A stretch of 64,000 bases of DNA from Peltaster fructicola (lineage: Eukaryota > Ascomycota > Dothideomycetes). The notes beneath the pieces were generated by a model. The model did not search any database and was not told the DNA's origin. It worked only from the letters and a program-made list of their open reading frames with translations. Location: NCBI GenBank assembly GCA_001592805.2, contig CP051142.1, positions 2,976,001 to 3,040,000 on the forward strand. The letters are read 5' to 3'. A program made the position numbers and the translations under genes. This document shows positions 19,656-30,198 of the stretch, one piece after another; position 1 is the first letter of the stretch; every line of letters starts with the position of its first letter.

Positions 19656-21569
19656 GAGGTTATGAGTTATGTCTGTACAACTCAATAGAGTCTTTGAGTC
19701 TTCATCCTTGCTCCGAAACGACTGCAGTGGAGAATGATATTGAACATCTAGATGATCGTTACGTGAGCTTGTGGTCGAGTTGACCACCGATCAATCAACG
19801 TCACTTGCTACACAGCAGCTTGCCGGACTGACGCCTGCTCCCCGATATGCAGACATCGCCACCGTGGAGATGTTCTCGCCATAGGAGCTGCTTTCCATGA
19901 CCGCGGTAAACAGCTTGCACAAGATCCCGATATCAGCAGTGTGCTGTCAAACCATCCTGGCTCCAAACAAACAAGGTAATGATACAATACTACTGCCGAG
20001 TGACGACTTCGTAGTCTTCGAAACCATCCATCCATGAAGGCGCTGACAACCTCTTCCTCACGGACAGCAATACTACCAAGAGCTGTTCATGGAAATGAAT
20101 CAACCATTCGCGATCAGTCCGCGGATCACAATACCGACAAGCAAGGAGTATCCCAGCCCATCAGTGCTTTCACAGCTTGAGATGAGTGATATTAATCTCA
20201 TGGAACGTACTGGCCTGACCGGCAATGTAACGACACATGAGGAAGCTACAGAGGACGTCAACATGCTCAGAGCAACAGCGTTTGATTGACGACGCCAACT
20301 ATCACAGCCTGCTCCCAAGGCCTTTGCATCACCGCCAAATCCGTAACCTGCAGACGATCTTGTCAAGTTGGATGACCCAAACTCACAGACAACGGTTGAA
20401 CATCTCTAACCGACTACCTCAGTGGAGACCACATCAGGCTGAAAGCGATTGCCTTGGACTCACCTACTTGCGATGCACCAGGCAACAGAAGAAGTCTAAG
20501 AGTACAATATAGGCACTACAACGGCAGTGGTCGACACTGTGCAGCTCGACAAGATGATCGCACACGTTGGAGCACTGATCTGCTCGTCATGGTAAACCAC
20601 CAACACTTTTGCTTACATCCTAGCTACAGCTATAGAGGTTTGTAATGATATTCCTGCCTGACCAACAGGTAGCAACTTCTATGGGTACGCTGATCCCAGG
20701 AACCTTCAAATCGGCTCAGGATATGGGCTTGCTTCAATGCCGTCCAAAGCTGTGTTCGGGGACCTACAGTCTACTGTACGTAAGACTATCGAGAGTTTGG
20801 TATCTTTTCAGTCGCGCCTGAGAACGAGACTGGTGTCGTGCTCCCTCGTACGCCTGAGTAACACCTTGGCCCAGCTATCGCACTACATGGGCTCACCCAG
20901 CTTCGTTATGGCGAGATCTCACTGTACGGAGCACGTCCTCAATAGCAGGGCAGCTTATTCGCATCCCTATGCACTAGTACGAGGACGTACTTAACTTGAG
21001 CAGATGCACAGAAGCTGAGGCGGCTGCAAACTGCTACTGTCGAGGTGTTGTCGCGTGGCTTCTAGTCTGTGCGTGGTGGTAAGCTTACTACATGATTTCG
21101 AACTCAGGTTGTTTCTATCAAGGAGGTGTCCGGTGGCAAAGTGGTCAAAAGCACTGCGCTAAATACACAAGGAAAGCAAACCAGCCCGAGAATCACAGCT
21201 GCGCAGTGACAAGCAGAAACCTAGCAAGGCTGTGGAGGGGAAGAGTTTCTCTCAAAGGCTCGAATCGAGGAGTGACTGGAACCTCCCAGACGAGCGAGAT
21301 TTTTTGAAGTTTCGTCGACCTTCAGATCTTCTTTTGCACGTTCTAAGACCGCTGGAGATACTCACTGCTGTCTGCATGGCTTCTCAAGGTGGCTCAACGG
21401 TCGTGGTTGTGTCATATCGGCCGATGATGTAGGGAGTTCGAACAGCTGACGTTGGAACGTCGAGATGTGGCTGTGCGAACCACGACGTCAGCCAGCGGCC
21501 TCCTCAGACATCTTCCTAAAAGTCGCCTCCTCCCTCACACACCACCCGCAATCACGATAGACTGTCAAA
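19656..21569. other. Long intergenic with possible gene relic
   Basis: 1.9 kb without an intact gene. Plus-strand sequence from about 19.99 to 21.34 kb has protein-like stretches interrupted by stops and is listed separately as a possible decayed gene. The remainder shows nothing recognisable. Confidence 0.4.
19990..21340 (+). pseudogene. Possible decayed protein-coding gene, family unknown
   Basis: One plus-strand frame running through the open stretch 20089..20289 stays protein-like for about 170 codons to about 20.59 kb despite five stops, with segments such as PSVLSQLEMSDINLMERT and GTTTAVVDTVQLDKMIAHVG. An intron-like gap (GTAAAC...ACAG, about 20592..20670) is followed by NFYGYADPRNLQIGSGYG and, after another short intron-like gap, PENETGVVLPRTPE and RYGEISLYGARPQ, then KEVSGGKVVKSTALNTQGK near 21.13 kb. 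I do not recognise the family. The stop density is lower than chance but not dramatically so, and the region is not visibly AT-rich, so this may be a relic or an unusually spliced gene, or chance. Confidence 0.3.
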
Positions 21570-22394
21570 ATGGCTCCAATGGAGGAGATGCAGATAGCGA
21601 TGGTAAATCGCAGTGTGCGGACCATCAAAGCAGTATGACGCTCACAACAACCATCATCCAGCACTCACTAACAGCATAGGAACTCGAGTTTCTCACAGAC
21701 GCATCAGTCATCACGCCGCAAACACTTTCAGAACTACTCTCCAAGATTCCAGAACAAACAGCACTCCACGCGCCTATATCAGTCGGCGCAGTGCCATCAT
21801 CGAATGCACAGATGGGTCAACTGCAGCAGCCGCCGACAGCGCCGCTGGCAGCCATGAACCTCAATCAGCAAAATGGACAATCAGAAAGATTGGACGAGAA
21901 GGGTGAAAGCTACTACCAACCACAGCCGAGTCCAGGACCACCTAGCTATAATGCTACACCAGCTCCCAGCTGGCCACCGCTGTGCCAGGCTACAGCTTTG
22001 TATGCATACACTGCGAGCGACAAGGGCGATCTGGAGCTCGCGCCAAACGACCACATCAACGTCACTGAATACCTCAACGCAGAGTGGTGGAAGGGACGAT
22101 CCACACGAACTGGTCAGGAAGGTATCTTTCCACGATCTTACGTCAAGGTCGTTGAAGCACCTGCACCTTCGAACTATGGCAATGTCCCTATGGATGTAGC
22201 GCAGGGAAGCCAGAGCGGCCAAGGTGGCCAAGCGCCCAGCAAAACAAATGAGATGGGCAAGAAATTCGGAAAAAAGCAGGTACCGACGATTGCTGTTGAG
22301 GACAAGCAACTAACACTTCTATAGGCTCGGTAATGCGGCCATCTTCGGTGCTGGTGCCACGATAGGAAGCAATCTGGTCAATAGCATCTTCTAA
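21570..22394 (+). CDS. SH3-domain protein of the Lsb1/Pin3 type
   Basis: Small SH3 adaptor related to yeast Lsb1/Pin3, which bind Las17/WASP and influence actin patches. Exons 21570..21632, 21680..22275 and 22325..22394 give 242 aa. The N-terminal helix (MAPMEEMQIAMVNRSVRTIK) is followed by a Pro/Gln-rich linker with PPSYNATP, then the SH3 domain near residues 125-180 (ATALYAYTASDKGDLEL, the WW pair in NAEWWKGRS, and GIFPRSYV). The conserved Gly-rich tail LGNAAIFGAGATIGSN comes into frame only if the last intron is spliced with a GC donor (GCAGGT...CTATAG), with branch CTAAC. Using the neighbouring GT instead ends the protein two codons later. Confidence 0.88.
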
Positions 22395-22619
22395 TGTATC
22401 ACGACTCCTCCATGCCATGCTCGAGATATGCGTGTTGGCAAATATGGAAGTGCCATCGCACGTGGTGTCAGCACATGACTTACTGATTGTATGCCCGGTT
22501 ACTGCACATCAGACTAACCGGCATAGTAGCGATTGTCATTGACTGCCACAAATAACAAAGCCTCTCAGTCACGATAACAGCGTTGAGATGCTGCTTGCAG
22601 CATTCAAACTCGTTTAACC

Positions 22620-24326
22620 ATGTCTTACAGAAACAGCATACCAATGCTCGAACTGCCTCCACCTCGCTTACCAGACTCTGCTAGAACTCGACACCGCCGT
22701 GCTACCAGCGAGACGATGTTCCCCATCCAGGAAGGACTCGACATTGCTCATACGCAGCGTCATTCCACACCTAGCATGATGGAGAGAGCGGACAAGATTG
22801 AGCCGCACGAACGGCCTTCGCATCCTACACCCGGCTCTGTACAACGTCCTCCTGATGAGCTTTCACCACGGCCAGATCGACGTTCGCTCATCTCGCAGCT
22901 CAGCCGTGTCTCCGCACGCATCTCGATGACACCGAGCGACTTACAATGCCCAATCCCGCTCGTCGATGGCGATCAGGTGCGAGCAGAAGCACTGTTGGGA
23001 CTTCGTGATCATGAGCTTCCCGCCTACGTACATCCCGACAACCATGGCGAGCCGATGAATGGTCGTCAGGCTTGGCTGCAAGCTTGCCTGGCAGCACTCA
23101 TCGTGTTCAATTGCTGGGGCTTCAGTAACGCATTTGGACTTTTTCAGGCATATTACCAGCAATACTACATTCCAAACACTCCACCAGGCACTATTTCATG
23201 GATAGGAAGTACTCAGCTTGCGCTTGTCTTCGGGCTGGGCGTACCGGTAGGACAACTAATTGACAAAGCAAACTTCAGGGTCGCATTTCATGGAGGTAGC
23301 GTCCTGATGATTGTTTCACTCTTCTGCAGCAGTTACTGCAAAACCTTTGCAACACTCTGGCTGGTCCAGGGCTTCCTCACAGGTATTGGCATGGGCTGTA
23401 TCTTCACGGCTGGCATCATATCGCTTATGACTTGGTTCGACGAACGGAACATAGGTCTTGCGCTTGGCTTTGCAGCTTCGGGTAGCTGCATTGGAGGCGT
23501 CTTCTACATCCTAATCGCTCGGCGATGTCTCGCCTTGTACGGCTTTGGACCAACAATGCGCATATTGTCAGGAGTCGCTCTAGCCACGATGATTCTGCCA
23601 AATGTGTTCTTCCGAGAACGACGTCGAGTACAGCATCAACTTCGTCCAAACGCAAACAGAGGTCCATTCGCCCTGATCCGAGTCTTCGCAGAACCAGCAT
23701 ATCTCCTTGTGGCAGTAGGAATGTTTCTGTCCTTCGAAGGACTGTACTTCGGCTTTATCTATCTCGTCTCCTACGCCGTACAAGTGCTCCATCTGTCAGA
23801 CACTACAGCTACGAACATGCTGATCTACATGCTTCTGGCTAATCTGCCAGGACGACTCATACCAGCACTGGCCTCTGACATGAGGTTCGGACCTCTCAAC
23901 ACAATGATACCAATCACAGTGCTGAGCGCCATTATTCTATGCATTTGGGCAGCCGTCAAACCCGACCAGAGCAGCCTGACAGCCATCGCATGCTGGTATG
24001 GTTTCGTCTCTGGAGGCATTCAGGCCCTATACGCTCCTTCGATACATGCATTTTGTCTCGAGCCACTAGACGACGGCAGCGGCATTCGAATGGTGACTGA
24101 CCGCATAGGCGTCAAAGCAGGAGGAATCTTCAGTGTGATAGGCGTGGCAGTACTGACCGGCAACCCAATTGGTGGTGCTCTTGTCGGCCATGGATCCAGT
24201 CAGACACTGGATAACACATCATACATGCCAGCACTATACTTCGCTGCTAGTTGTCTAATCGGAGGAGGGCTGTTCCTGTTTGCAGCTCGTATGAAGAAGG
24301 TCGGGCGGCGTGTGACACGAGCGTAG
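22620..24326 (+). CDS. MFS carrier, monocarboxylate porter (MCT) type
   Basis: Major facilitator of the fungal MCT-like family (relatives include yeast Mch proteins); substrate unknown. Intronless, 568 aa. A long cytosolic head of about 155 residues, rich in Pro, Arg and Ser, precedes the first helix, which begins in the MCT-type context GRQAWLQACLAALIVFNCWGF followed by SNAFGLFQAYYQ. Later landmarks are GTISWIGSTQLALVFGLGVPVG, the FLTGIGMGCIFT helix, and the second-half helix PAYLLVAVGMFLSFEGLYFGF. Eleven to twelve helices fit. The unusually long head could carry regulatory phosphorylation or ubiquitylation sites, but that is inference. Confidence 0.9.
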   Translation: MSYRNSIPMLELPPPRLPDSARTRHRRATSETMFPIQEGLDIAHTQRHSTPSMMERADKIEPHERPSHPTPGSVQRPPDELSPRPDRRSLISQLSRVSARISMTPSDLQCPIPLVDGDQVRAEALLGLRDHELPAYVHPDNHGEPMNGRQAWLQACLAALIVFNCWGFSNAFGLFQAYYQQYYIPNTPPGTISWIGSTQLALVFGLGVPVGQLIDKANFRVAFHGGSVLMIVSLFCSSYCKTFATLWLVQGFLTGIGMGCIFTAGIISLMTWFDERNIGLALGFAASGSCIGGVFYILIARRCLALYGFGPTMRILSGVALATMILPNVFFRERRRVQHQLRPNANRGPFALIRVFAEPAYLLVAVGMFLSFEGLYFGFIYLVSYAVQVLHLSDTTATNMLIYMLLANLPGRLIPALASDMRFGPLNTMIPITVLSAIILCIWAAVKPDQSSLTAIACWYGFVSGGIQALYAPSIHAFCLEPLDDGSGIRMVTDRIGVKAGGIFSVIGVAVLTGNPIGGALVGHGSSQTLDNTSYMPALYFAASCLIGGGLFLFAARMKKVGRRVTRA

Positions 24327-24644
24327 GCATGGCACCGCAAATGGTTTGTTCGCGTTATGACGATTGACGCTCTGCGACTGCCCTAACAGTGGTGAGTCGA
24401 TTCAGCCCATTCGAGATGTGTAGCATCGCGTGGTGACGCAGCTCGTTCTCAAGCGCATGCCGGATGAAATGGCTCTTGGTGATGCACCGGGCATATCTCT
24501 TACAGGATCCGAGGAAGAATAAGGTGTCAGATCCGCAGGACAGGACAGGACAACTCACGAGGACGGGTCAACTCAATATGTTCGCAGTCCAGGCAGTCAG
24601 GTCCATAGACTATTTATACAACAACAGTCAGGGATATTTAGAAC
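24327..24644. other. Convergent 3' flanks
   Basis: 318 bp between the stop codons of the MFS gene (plus) and the GYF gene (minus). It presumably holds both polyadenylation regions. A short direct repeat of GGACAGGACAGGACA type occurs near 24.54 kb. Nothing else was seen. Confidence 0.5.
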
Positions 24645-27600
24645 TCATCTCTTTCCAACCTTCTTCTTCGAGGCAACAACCCTGAAGTTGCCATTGCTTT
24701 CCTCAGGTTTAGCAGCATCCTTGGTAGGTCCCTTCTTAGCTACCTCGCTCCAGCCACCAGCTGTACTGCTGCCGGCATTGTGAGGACTTGTGCTCTTGGG
24801 AGTTGCAGATGTGTCGACAAGTCCCTTGTCTGCAAGCTTTCGTTTGCGTACGAACTCCTCGGCGAAACGCTGGGAGTTGATAGTGTTACTGCTGCCGTGC
24901 ACTGCTTCTGTGATAAGGTCAAGATCGGGTCCAAAAGAGATGAGTGTTGCGACGAAGTCCTCAACTGTGGTATGTTAGTCAATGCTCTTGCCGTGCTTTC
25001 TTGTAACTTACGCGGAATGTCCTTCCTGAGTTCTGGACGAAGTTCAGCAATGGCCCACTTGCGGAAGTCCTCATGTGCATTCACTGCACCAGGCAGAGAC
25101 ATGGTTGCGCTTCTTGTAGGAGCCTTGCGGGTGGTGCCAATGGTTGGAACGATACCACTGCTCACAGCTCGTGATGTCGAAGGAACAGAGGGAGCACCAG
25201 GAGTCTTGACTTTACCGCTAGCACCCACTGTCGTCCAAGCACCTCCTGGAGCGGCGACAATTGCTGGTCCAGTCTTGCTTGCGAGATTGGCATAGCTCTT
25301 TCCACCAGCTGGGGTCACGACAGCAGCCATTGCGCTGGCATTGGCCTGGGCTTGTGCGGCAACAAGTTTCTTCTTACGTGCTTCCTCTTCCTTTTGAATC
25401 TGAGCCATACTCTTCGTCTGGACGAGAGCTGGCTTCTGTGGTGCTGCTTTGGTCCAAGGACTTGTGGCATCACCAGTTGGGGTTGCAGGAGAACCACCCG
25501 CCCAGATAGCACCGGCTGGAAGACCAGGCTGAACTGTCGCGATTGATGCTGCGGCAATGGCTTGATGTTCGAGCTCGCGCTGGAGAGCAGCACGTCGAGC
25601 AGCAACGGCAATCTCCTCCGCTTCAGCTGCCTTCTTGGCTTCCATCTCCTGGATCTCCTTCAATGATGGCCCTTTTGCGACTTCAGCAGGCTCTTTGGCC
25701 CATGGCGCAATGGCAGCGCTTGGCGCTTCAGTACTTGGAGTATGCGTACGAGATGACTCTTGTGCAAGTTGGTCAGCCACGCTCTGTCTACCGGTACGCT
25801 GAGCAGCTGGAGCAGGCAAGGGTGATTCCACCCACGCTTGCTGGGCGGCAGCCGGAGAGTGCTTTGCAGAAGCTGCCTTTTGAACTTGCTCAGTCAAGGA
25901 AAGTGGCTCCTGCGATTGCTTTCCAGCCCGTTCTTCTTGCTCGTTCGCAATCTGTTGGTACTGTTCCTCCATCATTTGTCCCTGCAGCTGCTGGAACTCT
26001 CGAAGTCGATCGTTGTCGGCTGGACGGTCAGGTTGGGATGCGTCATGCTGAGCCTGCTCCTGCTGCAAGGCAGCTCGATCTTGCAGCATTTGCTGCACGC
26101 GTGGCGCTTGACCTGAAGCGAAAGGCTGTCCTGGTGCGCCAAATTGATTTGCAGCGGGAGCACGTCCACCGAGGTTCAGACGGTCCATAATGCTTGGGAT
26201 CTCTTCTTCTCTGATGTGGCCAAGAGTCTCAGCACCAACGGCTCCCAGACCTGCAGGCTGTGAGCCGCGTACGGCACTGTCATACAAAGCATGACCGGAC
26301 GCTGGACCTTGTGTAGGACTTGGCTGGTAAGCACTAGGACTGGTGATGGAGCTCATACTTGGCTGTGAGTGCAAACTTTGCGCGCTGGAGTGATGGTTCA
26401 GATTCTGCATATGACCTGAGCCGAAACCGTGGCCTTGCATCTGTATGCGCTGTGCAATCTGCGCCTGGGCAAGATGCTCCTTCTGACGAGCCATCAGATA
26501 CTGCTCCTCTTGCTTTCTACGCTCGAGGGCATTCTGTTGCTCGGCAGTCAAAGTTGTGCCAAACGATGGGAAGCTAGATGCGAATGGCGGCTGTGCTCCA
26601 GCCGCGGGTGGTCCTGGAATTGTGCCAGCCCATGGTCCTTGAGTCGATGGTGCACCATGAGGAATGCCAATCTGCGGAACTAGGAATGGCTCTCGAGAAT
26701 TTCCTATACGGCGTATGAGCTGGGCGAGAGGCTCATAGTCAGCGTCTTCAGCTTTCTTCACTAGCAGCTCTGGTGAGAAGAATCCTGCTCTGTACCAGTC
26801 GTGCATCTCCAAGCCTGACCATGGTCCTTGGGTCTGACCCTGAGGGTCCTTGTAGATCCAGCGCATCCTATCCGGCATGACCATAGTTCGTTGTTGTGGT
26901 TGAGGTGGCTGGCTAGGAGTTCCAGCATGGTCGATACCGCTCTCATCAAACGCTTGAGTCTGTCCGATGGTGCCGAATGTCTGTGGATGGTCGTCGCCTG
27001 ACTCATCATGGTCCCCTGAACGCATCTGGTCTTGCATACCCTGTGGAAACATGCCTGCGAGCCGACCTCCAGGATACGTACCTTGTGGTCCAAGGAGACC
27101 GCTGCCACCAAGTCCGGACAGACTAGGTGACTGCGCATCATTGCCGGCGGAGAAAATGCCCTGCCCAAACGGAGAAGGAAGCCCCATGCCTTGTCGATTC
27201 GCCGAGCCTAACCCGCCCGCACTGGTCGGCCATGCTGAGGAACCGGAGAGTCCTCCAATCTGTGCAAGACCGCCCAGTCCTGGAAAGTGCCGTGCTGGGC
27301 CTGCACTACTCGTCTGACTGCGATCACTTGCCGGTCCTTGCGACAATCCTCCTAGACCGGGAAATCCGCCCAGACCTCCCAAGCCCGAATGTTGCTCAGC
27401 GCCGAAAGCACCGAGACCTGGTAGTCGAGAATGTTCAGCCTCCTGGTCGTCATGGACGTGCTGGATATTGTACTGCTCGGGAGACTGGTAGGGATTGGTG
27501 TCTGTTGGGCTCATTGGTTCTTGATTGTTGCCACGATGTCCCGGAGTCTGCTGCATGCCAAAGCCAGCATGATCCGCAGTCATACCAAATGCACCAAATC

Positions 27601-28991
27601 CAGCCTCATCCTTGGTGTTGCTTCGACTTGGAGTGTCGAAGCCTCTCATGGCCTGTCGCAAACGTGAAGGAGAAGCGTCGGAGCTTGCGCCAAGAGCTGC
27701 GCTGCCAGAGGGCAAAGGAGTATCCTCATCCTCCTCGTCTAGAGGCGCATTGGCTAGCTCACTGCGATCATGCGACCTCCAACCTTCAGCTTCGTCCACC
27801 TTATGCAAGCTCGACATGCTGCTCTTGTGATCCATAGTTCTTGCACCCATATCCTCATTACTATCCTTGTGCAAGACGCCCTTGAATCTGCTTTCAGCAC
27901 GTCCGCTGCCAAAACCAGCTCGCTTGTCTGTTTGTTGGAACGCACCCATTGCTGGAAAGCCAGAGCTGAGAGGTATGCTCGACCAAGGTGACGATGGACC
28001 ATTCAATCCTCCACTCATCGACCCAGTAGGATATCTCCTCACTGACCCGAAGCCGCTCTTCTCTTCTTCGTCTGCTTTACCAGCATCTTTCATATCAGTC
28101 TTGCGGCGACCAAGTGATGGTGGCGGCGACACAGCTCTGTCGTCTCGAGTAGCGGTCGGTGAGGTCAGTGAATTAGGGAAGGGATATGATTCGCTGGTAT
28201 CTCTCCTGCGCATGCCACTGCGAGTCGTACTTGGTGATGGCAATCCGAAGGCGCCAGGCGAGGCCACTCCTTGGGAGATCGAAATTTTGCGCTGTAAACC
28301 ATTCGTGTGTTGATTCTCCTTGTTGGTCGTCGGAGGCTTTAGCGGAGTGTTCACAGAGCTCGTGAAAAGCTGTGGCGGTTAGCCCAATGCCGCTCGAGAT
28401 CTGTCTTGCATACCTCTCGCTCATCCTCATCAAGTTCCACCAGTCCAAGCGGTTCAACAGCGCCATCGCGGTCCCAACATACCTCTGGTCCCGGTTGTAC
28501 GTCTCGTGCATGCTCGCTACGACCCCAACCCGAGCCTGCCGTACCATTACTTGTTTCTGGTTGCCACCCATTCACATATAGCTGCGTCAGGCTTTCTCTC
28601 AATCCTCCCTCAACACTCTGCGAGCGATACAAGTCGAGCAGTTGGGACTTTGAATAGCGACTGTCAATAATCGTTCCATTGCGATGCGGTGGCACATATC
28701 GCGGAGGATGTGCTTGAGCTGGAGATGAGTCTATAGGCGCGGTAGCAGAGGTCGTTGTGGTTGCGTTGGACTGTCTGCGGAAGGTTTGTGTCGCTCCATT
28801 TGGTCTTCGAGACCTATGTAACGTATTAGCTAGCTGTCTTGTTGTATCGACCTCGGAAATGGTTGCTAGGTCAACACTGGCTGCCTTTTTCGCTTTATGG
28901 AGTGTACCCACCAGTCTGAAGCTCCTTCACGCATCGAGTTCTGATTCTGAGATGATCCAGCTGCTGCCGAAGCAAATGTTGAAGGAGGCAT
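24645..28991 (-). CDS. GYF-domain protein (Smy2/Syh1/Mpd2-like)
   Basis: GYF domains bind proline-rich PPG-phi ligands; Smy2/Syh1 act in mRNP and translation quality control and in COPII-linked roles. Exons 28912..28991, 28414..28813, 25012..28369 and 24645..24964 join in phase to 1385 aa (introns 98, 44, 47 nt). The head MPPSTFASAAAGSSQNQN and the block PEVCWDRDGAVEPLGLVE with LFTSSVNTPLKPP are typical of filamentous-fungal members. A disordered Gly/Leu-rich region holds many PGLGG-type steps. The GYF domain lies near residues 660-725 (WIYKDPQGQTQGPW, MHDWYRAGFF, LVKKAED). Beyond it come a Gln/Glu/Ala-rich coiled-coil region and a conserved tail (EDFVATLISFG, AEEFVRKRKLADKG). The start at 28991 was chosen by splicing in the conserved head. 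Confidence 0.9.
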
Positions 28992-30198
28992 TGCGAGCAC
29001 GTGAGTTGACAGGTACAGCACGATGGAGCTTCTGAAGGAAGAATCGATGCGAAGTTGAGGGTGTTTGGCGGTTTGAGACGCGGATGTTGCTTACTAGCAG
29101 CGATTGTTGAGTTAAAATCGATGAAAACTTGTTGCGATCGTCGTTGTAGAGGTTGTAGAGCGCCCGGCAGACGTGACGAGAGGAATCTCCAATTTCTCGA
29201 AGTGCTTCTATGTTAGCCAGGCCCGTGCACTCCTTAATTATGCCTCCGCTTCACGAAACCATCCCTGCTGCAACACGACATACAGTACACGACAGGGACG
29301 CGTTCAATATGACCGAAACAGGTGTCTGTCATCTCTAACGGCTCAGCGCCTTCCATGTCCGCGCTTCCACAATCCCTGGACCACTCTCACCTAATCTGCT
29401 GTGTCAAGACTATACGATGCCGGCTTGGTACAATCTCCAGAGGCCATTCCAGCAAGCAGGGTTCTCTTCTTTCGCTGTGATCGAGATTCAAGCTATTGCG
29501 AGACGATATCAGACTCGTCGGCCTGTTGCTATAGCTTGCGCCGTACTCAGTAAGCCGTGATGACAACACGATCCCAGATCTTGCAGACTGCAACGACCAA
29601 CTGGACCATACTGATTCCCTTAGCTAATACACTGCTTTTGAATGCTGTAGGAGAATATCATAGTGATCTGCCGAGCCACATGCTGGACCGGCGAGCACAC
29701 GTGTAGAGGACTGATCGTGCATTCATCTACGTACAAGCTCATTGAATGAAACTCTCCTGAAGTTATGTCCCTCCCATACCTCATCGTCGTGACATGAAAA
29801 TCGGCACTTCAGCTGCCGAGAGACTCAAGATGTCGCTGTTCCCAGCAACCACGGTACTGCCTATTTCGGGACGTGTACATGTGACGCGTGAGACGCGGGG
29901 CAAGCTAGGCCCCGAGGTGATCCGTCAACAGTACATACAACCACTACTGCCTACACCTCTACAAGCTACATGCTGCACTGTAGCTGTCACTACCCCTTTC
30001 ATCCATCTAGCCGCGACATCAAGCCATCACGGCATCGTTACAACAGCCTTGACAATTCGCAGAGCTACTATCAACTCTCACATAGCTCCACGAGCTCCAC
30101 CATCACATCAACCAATGATGATAGCCTGATATATCATTCAGGTGGAAGCAACCCATATATAAGCCGTTCAAACATCTCCCTCTTGCATCCTCTGCATC
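28992..30198. promoter_or_regulatory. Divergent promoter region, GYF gene and 1045-aa gene
   Basis: 1.2 kb between divergent starts. The right end has a TATA-like box (listed separately). ORFs inside show no recognised domain; pyrimidine-rich CCATCACATCAACC-like leader sequence lies near 30.1 kb. No repeat or RNA gene was recognised. Confidence 0.4.
30156..30163 (+). promoter_or_regulatory. TATA-like box before the 1045-aa gene
   Basis: TATATAAG lies 36 bp before the annotated ATG at 30199. If it sets transcription start about 30 bp downstream, the leader would be nearly absent, so the functional start might be the next in-frame Met at about 30259 (MPSMQVRHFWPF). Confidence 0.4.

Noticed and set aside
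19990-21340. RIP as cause of the decayed stretch
   Set aside because: All stop codons can arise by C-to-T change, and the region is not visibly AT-rich; the evidence is not diagnostic.
21426-21470. tRNA-like GTTCGAAC motif and inverted repeat GACGTTGGAACGTC
   Set aside because: No acceptor stem, A box or anticodon arm could be fitted around it.
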